Assembly: GCF_011759375.1 (NCBI RefSeq) | Contig: NZ_JAARML010000001.1 | Location: 124,001-188,000 of the forward strand | Length of the DNA stretch: 64,000 nt | Direction of reading: 5' to 3' | Source of the DNA: Paraflavitalea devenefica | GTDB taxonomy: Bacteria; Bacteroidota; Bacteroidia; Chitinophagales; Chitinophagaceae | Shown here: positions 1 through 8,486 of the stretch, in pieces | Position numbering within the stretch: the first letter of the stretch is position 1 | How the letters are laid out: each line of letters begins with the position of its first letter | Program-made: the position numbers and the translations under genes | The notes under the pieces: generated by a model | Databases searched by the model: none | Seen by the model: only the letters and a program-made list of their open reading frames with translations | Told to the model about the DNA's origin: nothing

Positions 1-74
1 GCAAAACCAAGGTGGCATTGCCTTAATCTGATTGTTTTTACAGGGTTTACATAGGGTTTATTTCAGGTGTTATT

Positions 75-110
75 CATCGGGGTACTTACACAGTATCCCG
101 ATGTTTTTTT
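75..110 (+). terminator. Rho-independent terminator of an upstream gene outside the window
   Basis: An 11-bp stem (75-85 with 93-103, one G-T pair) encloses a 7-nt loop and is followed by seven T residues. It ends 13 bases before the first gene, so it most likely closes a plus-strand transcript that begins left of the window. Confidence 0.75.
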
Positions 111-123
111 AGTATATTGAGGC

Positions 124-582
124 ATGAAAAAGATCATTATTAACAGCCTCCTTGCCTGCTTTGTGCTGACGGCTATTCCTGTTACGATACTTGCACAGTC
201 TCAAAAACCCACCCTGAACCATATTGCACTCTCCGTAAAGAACCTGGCTAAAAGCACGGCCTTTTACAGTAAGATCATACAGCTTGATACCATTCCTGAA
301 CCTTTTCATGATGGCAGGCATACCTGGTTCAGCATTGCCAGCAATAGCCACCTGCACCTCATAGAATACCCTGACCCGATCATTGTACCGGGCAAGGGCA
401 CCCATTTGTGCTTCCGCGTTCCCTCCATAGAGGATTTTATCCAGCGCCTGGAAAAGAACAATATCCCCTACTCGAACTGGCAGGGAGAGAATAAGGCAGT
501 CACGACCAGGGTGGATGGCGTGAAGCAGCTTTACCTGCAGGATCCGGATGGATACTGGATTGAGATTAACAATGATAAGTAA
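124..582 (+). CDS. Secreted VOC-superfamily (glyoxalase/bleomycin-resistance fold) protein
   Basis: This 152-residue protein has a Sec-type signal peptide (about residues 1-24, ending LAQS) followed by one VOC module. It shows the typical opening NHIALSVKNL, a central FRVPSIEDF segment and the closing LYLQDPDGYWIEI. The two halves place His and Glu residues where VOC proteins bind a divalent metal (NHIAL near the start, IEI near the end). The substrate cannot be named; members include glyoxalases, dioxygenases and antibiotic-binding proteins. Export to the periplasm is less common than cytoplasmic location for this family. It is a single gene just behind a terminator and followed by an inverted repeat, so it is probably monocistronic. 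Confidence 0.85.
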   Translation: MKKIIINSLLACFVLTAIPVTILAQSQKPTLNHIALSVKNLAKSTAFYSKIIQLDTIPEPFHDGRHTWFSIASNSHLHLIEYPDPIIVPGKGTHLCFRVPSIEDFIQRLEKNNIPYSNWQGENKAVTTRVDGVKQLYLQDPDGYWIEINNDK

Positions 583-616
583 ACGATTGTGAATGAAGCT
601 TCGGCAAGTCCCTTTA

Positions 617-662
617 GACCTGACAGGTTTCGTTTGCAACGAATAAAGAAACCTGTCAGGTC
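617..662. repeat. Perfect 15-bp inverted repeat, possible terminator or dispersed palindromic repeat
   Basis: GACCTGACAGGTTTC (617-631) is matched exactly by its reverse complement at 648-662 around a 16-nt loop. A degenerate third copy (GCCTGACAGATTT) lies near 710. No T-run follows directly, which argues for a dispersed intergenic repeat rather than a simple terminator of the VOC gene. The rest of the 583-835 gap shows no gene. Confidence 0.6.
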
Positions 663-835
663 AGACACACTGCGGTGAAATACTACAGGTTTCCACGCAT
701 ACGCCAGGAAGCCTGACAGATTTGATTTAAGACAAAAAAACACCTGCCGCCAAAAATCAGTAATACTACGGAATGTTACGCGCCATGTTGCCGGTAAATT
801 GGGTTGACTGTTTACTTAAACCTAAGCTACTGACT

Positions 836-1513
836 ATGACCGACAAACATTATCCTTACGAGAATAAGTCTATTAAAAACATCCGGAACGAAGTATGGAA
901 AGATATTCCAGGATTTGAAGGTATTTACCAGGCCTCTAATTTTGGCCGCATCAAATCGCTGGACCGCACGATACAACATGCCCGCCTGGGGCGACAATTT
1001 GTAGAAGGCCGCATCTTAAGCCAGTCCATTGCCGAGAACCACAATATCAAGACCGGTGAACCCATGATTGACCTGCGGGTATCCCTGAGCATGGACGGCG
1101 TACAACATTATTTTAATACCAGGCGCCTGATCTATATCACCTTTGTCAATAAGAAGATCAATTACCAGAAGGACGGCCTGTATGTTATTAATAAAGACGG
1201 CAACGGCTATAATAACAAAGTATCGAATCTGCAGCTGGTAACGAAAAGCGAGAAGCAAAAACGGGTATTCACGCGCGACCGGCAGGATAGTTATCTTAAA
1301 ATAGCCGACCGCTCCAAGTGGCCCAAAACTTACGGTGGCTATACCCGCCGCAAGCCCATCAAGCAATACCACCGCGGCAGACTGATTGCCAAATATGAAA
1401 GTGTAAGTGAAGCCTCCCGCCAGACCGGTATCGGTGAAAAAGAAATTATACAGGTAGCGAAAGGCCTCTACTCACAATGGAATGGGTATAAGTGGAAGTA
1501 TGTGAACCCTTAG
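836..1513 (+). CDS. NUMOD4 / HNH-like / NUMOD1 protein (degenerate homing-endonuclease relative)
   Basis: The start at 836 (MTDKHYP) is preferred over the in-frame ATG-like start at 773, because the conserved part begins soon after it. Domains in order: NUMOD4 (WKDIPGFEGIYQASNFGRIK), an HNH_3-like middle (RRLIYITFV ... INKDGNGYNN ... NLQLVTKSE), and a NUMOD1-type DNA-binding tail (IKQYHRGRLIAKYES, then EASRQTGI and WNGYKWKYV). In active HNH_3 enzymes the central motif reads N-H-I-D-G. Here it reads I-N-K-D-G, so the catalytic histidine appears lost. The protein may be a DNA-binding remnant or a domesticated regulator. Its stop overlaps the end of the convergent phytase gene by 4 bases. No intron or interrupted gene is visible nearby. 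Confidence 0.75.
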   Translation: MTDKHYPYENKSIKNIRNEVWKDIPGFEGIYQASNFGRIKSLDRTIQHARLGRQFVEGRILSQSIAENHNIKTGEPMIDLRVSLSMDGVQHYFNTRRLIYITFVNKKINYQKDGLYVINKDGNGYNNKVSNLQLVTKSEKQKRVFTRDRQDSYLKIADRSKWPKTYGGYTRRKPIKQYHRGRLIAKYESVSEASRQTGIGEKEIIQVAKGLYSQWNGYKWKYVNP

Positions 1514-2577
1514 TGATCTTTGCCCATCAGGTCTTCCCAACGATAGAAATGGAATGTTTTGTCGGTGCTCATCGCCACAAAGAGCCCTTTGGCGAAGGTG
1601 GCATTCAATGGCTTTGCCACCACATCGGAACCATCGCTTTCAAGTGTTGACAGGTGCACCGATCTGATGAATGTATGCTGGTGCGGGTTGCCGTTACTGC
1701 CTTCCCGGGAAAAGAGATGGAAGTGATTGGTTTGCTGGTCGGATACCAATATATAGCCGGTGCTGTCGGTAACCGGGTAGATAGAGATGCCTTCATGGTC
1801 CTGCTTAAACCCTTTCCTTCCCAACACAGTCAGCTCCTCATTGCCTTTTGCAGGATCGGCATAATACTTACGGATGCCATACCCCTCATCCGAATAATAG
1901 ATGTATCCCAATACATCATCCACCGCAATGGCTTCTATCTCTTTTTTACCACTGAACTTACCGAATTTACGCACCAGCGTTCCCTTTACTGTTCCCTGCC
2001 CATTATCTTCCAACAGGTATTGCCACAGGTACTCTCCGTGGCGGGGACCTGTTTTCCTGCCCACTACTGCATATATTTTGCCGGCAGGGTCTTTATACAA
2101 AGCAATGCCCATCAGGTCCCTGTACTCGGTTCCGGTTTCACCGGTAAAGACTTCTATACCGCCACCGTCAACCGGTTTCATATCGGGCAGTGAATAGATG
2201 CGCAGTTTATGGGTAAACCGTTCTGTGACCACGGCAATATCGGCAGGTTTCCCCTGCAGGTTCAATCCGTATTCCACATCCACATTATTGGGCCGCTGCA
2301 GGTTGTACACTACTTTATCTTGTATGATCCTGCCTTGCAGATCGAATACGTATAAAGCGCCGTCCTGGTCTTTATCCGTGCCTAATATGAGGCTGGCGGC
2401 AGGATTGGCCGGATTGATCCATATCGCCGGGTCGTCGGTATCATGTTGTACCGTGTCGGTGATGATCACCGGCTTTATAATATCGTCCGTATTGCCTCCA
2501 TTGATGCCTGTTGTTGCTTTACAGGCCATGATGGTAATGATACAGCCTGTCAGAATGATCGCAGCAGAAGTTCGCAT
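1510..2577 (-). CDS. Beta-propeller phytase (3-phytase-like lipoprotein)
   Basis: About 355 residues from the ATG at 2577 (a TTG lies seven codons upstream). The N-terminus is a lipoprotein signal with lipobox IMAC. The body matches beta-propeller phytase: DTDDPAIWINP near the start, then LILGTDKDQDGALYVFDL, NNVDVEYG, VTERFTHKLRIY, AIAVDDVLGYIYYSDEGYG and DHEGISIY. These carry the acidic Ca2+/substrate-binding residues of the family. Such enzymes release phosphate from myo-inositol hexakisphosphate. It is the last gene of a minus-strand run (TonB receptor, acidic lipoprotein, phytase), 26 bases after its neighbour, which suggests co-transcription and a role in phosphate scavenging at the cell surface. 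Confidence 0.88.
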   Translation of the reverse strand: MRTSAAIILTGCIITIMACKATTGINGGNTDDIIKPVIITDTVQHDTDDPAIWINPANPAASLILGTDKDQDGALYVFDLQGRIIQDKVVYNLQRPNNVDVEYGLNLQGKPADIAVVTERFTHKLRIYSLPDMKPVDGGGIEVFTGETGTEYRDLMGIALYKDPAGKIYAVVGRKTGPRHGEYLWQYLLEDNGQGTVKGTLVRKFGKFSGKKEIEAIAVDDVLGYIYYSDEGYGIRKYYADPAKGNEELTVLGRKGFKQDHEGISIYPVTDSTGYILVSDQQTNHFHLFSREGSNGNPHQHTFIRSVHLSTLESDGSDVVAKPLNATFAKGLFVAMSTDKTFHFYRWEDLMGKDH

Positions 2578-2603
2578 GTATATTGAATGATTGCTCAATG
2601 AGA

Positions 2604-3638
2604 TTATTTTTCAAAAGTAAGTGTAATGGCGCCGGTTTCGTCGTCGTCCAGTTCTCCTTCCAGCTCCAGCGTTAATGTTTTCCCGGAGATCTTAAAGGAA
2701 CCGGCATATACAAATTCCTTAAAGGAACCATTGTCCAGCTCCAGCGTTTCCCCAAATTCCAGTTCGCCTTCCAGTTCATCATCTGCCAGGTCTTCTATTT
2801 CCGCCTCAATTTCTATAACCTTATTCTCTATAGAAGGCGAACCGCAATCATCCACCTCTTCTGTTTCCTTCAATACCACCACAGCTTTCACTTCTCCATA
2901 TTCAAACTCCATGGTAATCTCTTCCACATCCGCAGCCTGCAGGTCTTTTATATCCTCATTGATGAGACCAAAGAGTTGCTTGAAACGGGCAAAAGCTACC
3001 GGATCAGCCGCATCCAGTTCCCACTCACCATAAATGCCCTCATCATCCTGTACCTGGTAGGTGAACTCCGCTGTTTTGTTTACCTGCACATTGTTCTTGT
3101 TGGCGCCAATGCCGGTAAGCTGTATGGTAAGTTCGCGCTTTTCCGTATTAAAGTCGTCATCATCAAAAAGGTCTTCGTCTACTTCAAATTCTATTTCCAG
3201 TTCCTCCACACCGGCCGGGAAGGTAACGGTACCTGTTCCGGCAGCTACATCAAACTGCAAGGGAATATCAATACCCTCATCAGCAGAAGTGGTGCAATCA
3301 TCTATTTCATAGAATGCTTCGGCGCCCTTGATATAATCGGCAATCTTTGAGAAGCCTTCAAAGTCTGTTATCTTGAAATTAACCGTCACTGCTTCTTTCA
3401 GAGGCACTACTTTGCCGCCCAGCGCTGCGCCCGAAGTATCTACCCTGTCGAGCAGGGTAAGCTTGAAGCTGAAAGCGTCTTCATCTTCAAGGCCGCCATC
3501 GCCTTCGTCGGCCAGTACAATCACCTGCGGGAACTGGTCGCCGGAAAGCGGGGTTATCAGGTCATCATTTTCCTTGTCGCAGGCAGTGGTGCATAACACA
3601 GCAGCCAGGACAGATAGTTTTATCCATGAATGTTTCAT
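2604..3638 (-). CDS. Acidic lipoprotein of unknown function in the phytase operon
   Basis: A 344-residue protein with a lipoprotein signal (lipobox TTAC, then DKEND). The mature chain is extremely rich in Asp and Glu (for example EVDEDLFDDDDF) and beta-rich, with spacing reminiscent of Calx-beta or other Ca2+-binding surface domains. I recognise no named family. It lies between the TonB-dependent receptor and the phytase on the same strand, so it may be a surface accessory of that receptor or a cation/phytate-binding component; that is inference from position and charge. The antisense strand shows Ser-rich ORFs that are only shadows of the acidic codons. Confidence 0.75.
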   Translation of the reverse strand: MKHSWIKLSVLAAVLCTTACDKENDDLITPLSGDQFPQVIVLADEGDGGLEDEDAFSFKLTLLDRVDTSGAALGGKVVPLKEAVTVNFKITDFEGFSKIADYIKGAEAFYEIDDCTTSADEGIDIPLQFDVAAGTGTVTFPAGVEELEIEFEVDEDLFDDDDFNTEKRELTIQLTGIGANKNNVQVNKTAEFTYQVQDDEGIYGEWELDAADPVAFARFKQLFGLINEDIKDLQAADVEEITMEFEYGEVKAVVVLKETEEVDDCGSPSIENKVIEIEAEIEDLADDELEGELEFGETLELDNGSFKEFVYAGSFKISGKTLTLELEGELDDDETGAITLTFEK

Positions 3639-3680
3639 ACTTATAGTTTGAAAGATGAGAAGAAAGGATTTGTTTATCAG

Positions 3681-3748
3681 GGTGAGCCGCCTTTGGAAGG
3701 CGACCCACCCTTTGCGTATGGTGGGTCGCCCTTCAGGGGTGGCTCACC
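3681..3748. repeat. Long imperfect inverted repeat between TonB receptor and lipoprotein genes
   Basis: GGTGAGCC at 3681 pairs with GGCTCACC at 3741-3748, and GGCGACCCACC pairs with GGTGGGTCGCC in the middle, giving two arms of about 29 bases with few mismatches around a loop near 3710-3719. It sits 10 bases past the receptor stop codon and lacks a T-run. It could be an mRNA-stabilising or processing hairpin that sets receptor to lipoprotein ratios, or a dispersed repeat. Confidence 0.65.
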
Positions 3749-3757
3749 ATACGCCAT

Positions 3758-6466
3758 TTACCAATCGAACTTAACACCGAAGCGGCCCCATTGGCGGTAA
3801 TACTCCCGCTGTATGAGTTGTTCTTTATTGCCCATGTACCTTTCAAAAGGCTGATTGGAGATATTGAGCACTTCTGCAAATAACCGCCAGTGGGCATTGA
3901 AAGCATAACCGGCACTGATATCAGTTTGTACACGGTCTTTCACAAAAATGTCTTCGGCTGCGGTAGCACCTACTTCACTGAGGTACTCACCATTGAAGTT
4001 GAGGGATAGGCGGGCATTAAATTTCTTCCGCTCAAAAGCCAGTGAGATATTACCCACATGAGTAGCCTGACCAGGCAGGCGCAGCTTTTCTGTAGCATTG
4101 GGATCTGCTGCATCAGCCGAGCGGCTTTGCAGGGTAGCGGCGGAATGGGCATAAGTATAATTCAGGTAGAGGCTAAAGTATTTGAGCGCACCGGGCAGGA
4201 AGCTGAGGTTGTTCTGGAAAGCAATTTCAACACCGGTTACATTGGCCTTGTTGCCGTTCTGCGCCTGCACCACATCAATACTGTTGATATAAGGGGTACC
4301 CGTTAAAGGATAGGGGCTGTTGAATAATACCCGGCGATAGATGAAATCGTTCAGGCGTTTGTAAAAGAATCCGCCAGACAATACGCCTACATTGCCAAAG
4401 TAATGCTCTGCCAGCAGATCGAGGTTAAAGGCGCTGACGGGTTTGAGGGCAGCATTGCCGGCCGTGGCAATGCCATCTTCCTGGTTGATCTCCTGTGAAG
4501 GAATGATCTCGCTGAAGTTGGGCCTTGCATAAGAAAAGGTAGCTGCCGCGCGCAGGTTGGTAAAGCGGCTGAGCTGGTAACGTATACTGGCCTGGGGCAA
4601 CAGGAAGTCATAGTTGCTGCTACCGGTTACAGGTACAATGTCCTGCAGGTCGCCGACGCCATCAATGATCACATCTTTAGAGTTGTAGCTCACCTTTGTT
4701 TTCTCATAGCGCAGGCCGGCCAGCACCATGAAATGCTTAAACTGTTGGCGCGCCATGATATAAGCTGCATATACATCCTCCTGCGCATCGTATGATTCCA
4801 GCGCTTCATCAATGGCCTTGTCTTCGATGGCGGCTTCAAACTCCGAAGGATTGGCATTGAAGTATTTGATGAATGAGCCTACGGATAAAGGCCTGCCGAG
4901 GTTATAGCGGCCATCCATGAAGGTATTTTTAACCGGGTCTTCGTCAAAAGCATCCAGGGTGGGAATGTCGGCAATGGGAGAATAGTAATCCTGGTAAATG
5001 CTATAGCTCTTTTTCTTGCTGCGGATCTTGGCACCCAGCTTGATGAGGCCATTGTTGTTGTTCAGTTTATAAGGAATACCCAGGTCGAATTTGGCAGTAA
5101 GGTTACGGTCTTTGGCAAGGGTGTGACCGAAGCCTGCCTCATCGAGCTCATAGGCGGTGTTGTCGGTAAAATCATCCGCTATAATGGAAGGGTACTTCGG
5201 ATTGTTGTAGTTGAGCGTGGAAGGAATGCCGGCAATAAAACCTATTTCATTGTCATAGGGTGTGTTTTGCCTTCCCATAGCGTACTGCGCTTCGTAATTG
5301 AGGAAGAAGGTCTGGAAGTTGTGCTTGGCGCCCAGGTTGATGCTGGTAACAGACTGTGCTTCAAAACGGTCTTTGGTCAGCTTTTCAATTTCTTCATCTT
5401 CCGGCTTGAATACATAACGCCTTCTCCACTCCCGGTCGGTAAAGCGGCTGTACAGCCCACGGAGGTATATTTCGTGCCTGGGATTGAACCGGTAATCGAG
5501 GGTGCTGCTTAACCCCAAACGGGTGCGGGTAAGCTCATAATCACGCAGCTCCACTTCATTGTCCTGTGGCGACCTTTCGAGGTTATCTGATCCCAGGTCA
5601 TTGTGGTAGTAGCTGCTGTTGAACATGAGGCCCAGCTTTTCTTTTTTGCCCAACCGCTGTGCATATTGCAACTGTCCCTGGATATTGGCACGACGCATGA
5701 GGTGGTTATAACCACCCGCAACGGAAGCATTGATGCGGGGCGTTTTACTTTGCGCCGTACGGGTAATAAGGTTTACAGAGCCGCCCACGGCATCGCCGTC
5801 CATATCGGGTGTCAATGATTTGCTCACTTCTATGGAAGCCAGTTGATCGGCGGGGATGGCATCGAGCGCCACATACCGTACATCGGCTTCAGGAGAAGGG
5901 ATCTGTTCTCCATTCACGCTCACATTGGTAAACTGCGGCGCCAGGCCACGTACAAATACATAACGGCCTTCGCCCTGGTCACGTTCTATATTCACGCCTG
6001 GCACCCGTTGCAGTGCTTCTGCCGCATTGGGATCGGGAAAGCGGCCGATCTGGTCGGCAGCAATAACGTTCTTTATGTTATCAGCATTCTTCTGCTGGTT
6101 GAGCGCTTTGGCCTGTCCCTGCAATAGACCCATGACCACTACACTGCTTAACCGGGCATAGGTACTGGACAACCCAATGTGAAGGGCGCGGCTTTCACTG
6201 GCCTTTAACTCCAAAGCGATGGTCGTATCACGATAACCCAGGTAGCGAACGATGAGTTGCTGGTTGCCGGGTTTGGCATAGATAAGAAATTCTCCATTGA
6301 CATCAGTAGCAGCTATGTTGTTGGTACCAGCCAATGCAACGGTTGCCCCGGTAAGCACTTCCTGGTTGACCACATCAGTGATCTTTCCTTTAATTATTGC
6401 CTGCTGCGCCCAGGCACTGAAACCAATCGTGGTGAGCAAAAGACAGGTGATCCATTTTGTTATCAT
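3758..6466 (-). CDS. TonB-dependent outer-membrane receptor with carboxypeptidase-like N-terminal domain
   Basis: 902 residues. A signal peptide (about 1-20, ending AWAQ) is followed by a CarboxypepD_reg-like domain (IIKGKITDVVNQEVLTG, residues about 24-95), a plug domain (AEALQRVPGVNIERDQGEGR; NGEQIPSPE; DAVGGSVNLITR) and a 22-strand-type beta-barrel ending in aromatic W (FGVKFDW). It lacks the STN domain seen on both SusC proteins in this window, so it is probably not wired to a FecI/FecR pair. It begins a minus-strand operon with an acidic lipoprotein and a phytase. The likely cargo is therefore phytate, a phytate-metal complex or a released organophosphate; this is inferred from neighbours only. 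Confidence 0.9.
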   Translation of the reverse strand: MITKWITCLLLTTIGFSAWAQQAIIKGKITDVVNQEVLTGATVALAGTNNIAATDVNGEFLIYAKPGNQQLIVRYLGYRDTTIALELKASESRALHIGLSSTYARLSSVVVMGLLQGQAKALNQQKNADNIKNVIAADQIGRFPDPNAAEALQRVPGVNIERDQGEGRYVFVRGLAPQFTNVSVNGEQIPSPEADVRYVALDAIPADQLASIEVSKSLTPDMDGDAVGGSVNLITRTAQSKTPRINASVAGGYNHLMRRANIQGQLQYAQRLGKKEKLGLMFNSSYYHNDLGSDNLERSPQDNEVELRDYELTRTRLGLSSTLDYRFNPRHEIYLRGLYSRFTDREWRRRYVFKPEDEEIEKLTKDRFEAQSVTSINLGAKHNFQTFFLNYEAQYAMGRQNTPYDNEIGFIAGIPSTLNYNNPKYPSIIADDFTDNTAYELDEAGFGHTLAKDRNLTAKFDLGIPYKLNNNNGLIKLGAKIRSKKKSYSIYQDYYSPIADIPTLDAFDEDPVKNTFMDGRYNLGRPLSVGSFIKYFNANPSEFEAAIEDKAIDEALESYDAQEDVYAAYIMARQQFKHFMVLAGLRYEKTKVSYNSKDVIIDGVGDLQDIVPVTGSSNYDFLLPQASIRYQLSRFTNLRAAATFSYARPNFSEIIPSQEINQEDGIATAGNAALKPVSAFNLDLLAEHYFGNVGVLSGGFFYKRLNDFIYRRVLFNSPYPLTGTPYINSIDVVQAQNGNKANVTGVEIAFQNNLSFLPGALKYFSLYLNYTYAHSAATLQSRSADAADPNATEKLRLPGQATHVGNISLAFERKKFNARLSLNFNGEYLSEVGATAAEDIFVKDRVQTDISAGYAFNAHWRLFAEVLNISNQPFERYMGNKEQLIQREYYRQWGRFGVKFDW

Positions 6467-6674
6467 AATACAGTTTTTGTTCGATGCGCAAATTTGGCGG
6501 TGGGCTTACAGGAACCGAAGAAACCGGCGTTAACAAAAGGGCTACAAGCCTGCCAGGCGCGTGAACAAAGGGGCAACAAGCGCGTTACAAATTGCCGCAA
6601 GCAATTTGGGATCAATTAGTTGAGTAATGCAAAAACAGCCATTAAGTAATTGTTACGGGAAGATTAAGAGAATG

Positions 6675-8339
6675 TTACAACCCTTGAATGAAGGCAGTGA
6701 GGGATTCTCCTTCGGCGAGGTTGAGTTTTTTACGGAGGCGGTAACGGGCAACCCGGAGGCTATCCTGGGAGATGCCCAATAAGGTGGCCATGTCGGCAGA
6801 GCTCAGGTTCATGCGCAATAAAGCAACGAGGCGCAATTCGGCGGGCGTGAGGTTATCGGCATGCTGCTTCAGGTTGGTGAAGAAGGTTTGGTGCACCTGG
6901 TCGAAGATGGCCCTGAAATCGTCCCAGTAATTGTCCTGGTTAAAGCTGAGGCTGATCTTCTGTACCAACTGGCGCAACTGCTTTTTCTGATCGCGCTTGT
7001 CATCCTCTGCAATTTCGTGGAGCTTGCTGCGCAGCTCTTCCAGCAACTGGTTTTTCTGTATGAGGTGCAGGGTGTGGGCAGACAGTCCTTTGCTGCGGAC
7101 CTCCAGCTCTGTTTTCAGCTTTTCCTCTTCCAGTTGTTTGTTGCGGATCTCCGCCTGCATGAGGTCCCTGCCTTTTTCATAGATATCCTTGTTCTGTTCA
7201 TTCAGGGCTTTTTCATTCCTGATCCTGAGCCGCTGGCGGCTGATGATCACGATCCCCAGTACGATCAAGAGCAGGACGACGAGTGCAATAGCGACAGAGA
7301 TGATGATGTTGATCCTTCTCTGGGAGGTGAGCCTGACGAGCTCATTGTTTTTCTTTTCTACTTCATATACGGTTTCGAGGAAAGCGATCTGCTGGTTATT
7401 GGTGGAAGCATAGATCTCTGCCACAAGGCTGCGGGAATGCTCATTATAATAGTAGGCGCTGTCAAACTGCCCCAACAATTCAAATCCCCTCGCCATGTCG
7501 CGGTAAGCGCTGGCCAACTCATCCTGCGATTGGGTTTGCAGGGCCAGTTGCAAAGCCTGCCGGGTATAGACCAATCCCTGCTGGTAATGACCTGTTTTCC
7601 GGTATACATCGCCCAGGTTGTTGAGTATTTCTATCTGTGCAATGGCGTCGTTGTAATACCGGTTAATGGCCAGTGCTTTCTCAAAACAGAGCCGGGCCGA
7701 ATCAAAACGGGCATAATCCTCCAGGATACTGCCCATGTTCTCAAATATTTTGGCTATGCCGGTACTATCATTCAGCTCATGGTAGAGGGCCAATGCCATT
7801 TGCTGGTATTGATAGGCCGTATCGTACATGAGCTTCTTTTCGTACCAGTGTCCCATATTGCCATAAGAAAGGGCCTGTCCTTTTTTATCGTTGCGGGCTA
7901 TGTTGATGCGCAAGGCTTCTGCAAACTGGTGGCCGGCCAGCTCCAATTGCTTGTTGGAGTAGTACACCGTACCGAGATAGTTGAGGGTAGCGGCCAGCCG
8001 GTCCGATTCATTCAGGCTGCGGAAGATCTTTTCCGCCTGTAACAGATGATCAATGGACTGGGTGAAATTGCTGTAATTGTAAAATATATGTCCTATCTGC
8101 TGCAGGCAAATGGCTTCTACCAGCAGGTTGTTCTTTTCTTTGGCCGTTACGAGGAGTTCTTTTAAGAGCACGTAGGCCGAATCGGGCCTGCGTTTGGCCA
8201 GCCCTTCTGTTTGTTCCAGGGTGAACAGCCATTGTTTCTGCTGGGCAGAGGAGACGCCGGTTACCAAAAACAGCAGCACAGTCAATAAAAAAAGTGGTGT
8301 GCGCAAAGGAAGTATTGTTGTAAACCGGTCATCATGCAT
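6675..8339 (-). CDS. TPR-repeat membrane regulator with C-terminal LuxR-like HTH
   Basis: 554 residues. A signal/anchor segment (about 12-32) is followed by five or six tetratricopeptide repeats (for example AATLNYLGTVYYSNKQLELA, then ALSYGNMGHWYEKKL), a transmembrane helix (about 345-367, INIIISVAIALVVLLLIVLG), a coiled coil, and a C-terminal helix-turn-helix (LTPAELRLVALLRMNLSS, then MATLLGISQDSLRVARYRLR). This layout is typical of Bacteroidota one-component membrane regulators that sense with a periplasmic TPR domain. It is the paralogue of the protein at 25.6-27.4 kb. It is divergent from the secreted unknown at 8487 and may control that gene or the phytase operon to its left; neither link is proven by sequence. 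Confidence 0.85.
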   Translation of the reverse strand: MHDDRFTTILPLRTPLFLLTVLLFLVTGVSSAQQKQWLFTLEQTEGLAKRRPDSAYVLLKELLVTAKEKNNLLVEAICLQQIGHIFYNYSNFTQSIDHLLQAEKIFRSLNESDRLAATLNYLGTVYYSNKQLELAGHQFAEALRINIARNDKKGQALSYGNMGHWYEKKLMYDTAYQYQQMALALYHELNDSTGIAKIFENMGSILEDYARFDSARLCFEKALAINRYYNDAIAQIEILNNLGDVYRKTGHYQQGLVYTRQALQLALQTQSQDELASAYRDMARGFELLGQFDSAYYYNEHSRSLVAEIYASTNNQQIAFLETVYEVEKKNNELVRLTSQRRINIIISVAIALVVLLLIVLGIVIISRQRLRIRNEKALNEQNKDIYEKGRDLMQAEIRNKQLEEEKLKTELEVRSKGLSAHTLHLIQKNQLLEELRSKLHEIAEDDKRDQKKQLRQLVQKISLSFNQDNYWDDFRAIFDQVHQTFFTNLKQHADNLTPAELRLVALLRMNLSSADMATLLGISQDSLRVARYRLRKKLNLAEGESLTAFIQGL

Positions 8340-8486
8340 AAGCCTCGGGGTAATTCGGCTGCTAAAGTAAGTTGCCGGCCGGGTGTTTATAATTCCTTAA
8401 CGCAAACTTAATAAAGCGGGAACCCTGCACAGATGGCGGATTTAAATATACATTGGCCTGCCCGGGGAATTTTGGTATATTAGGAT

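Noticed and set aside
2626..3651. Serine-rich plus-strand frames
   Set aside because: Ser codons are the complement of the Asp/Glu codons of the acidic lipoprotein on the minus strand.
6861..8042. 393-codon plus-strand frame
   Set aside because: It is antisense to the TPR-HTH regulator, whose domains read clearly on the minus strand; the plus frame has low-complexity hydrophobic content and no motif.
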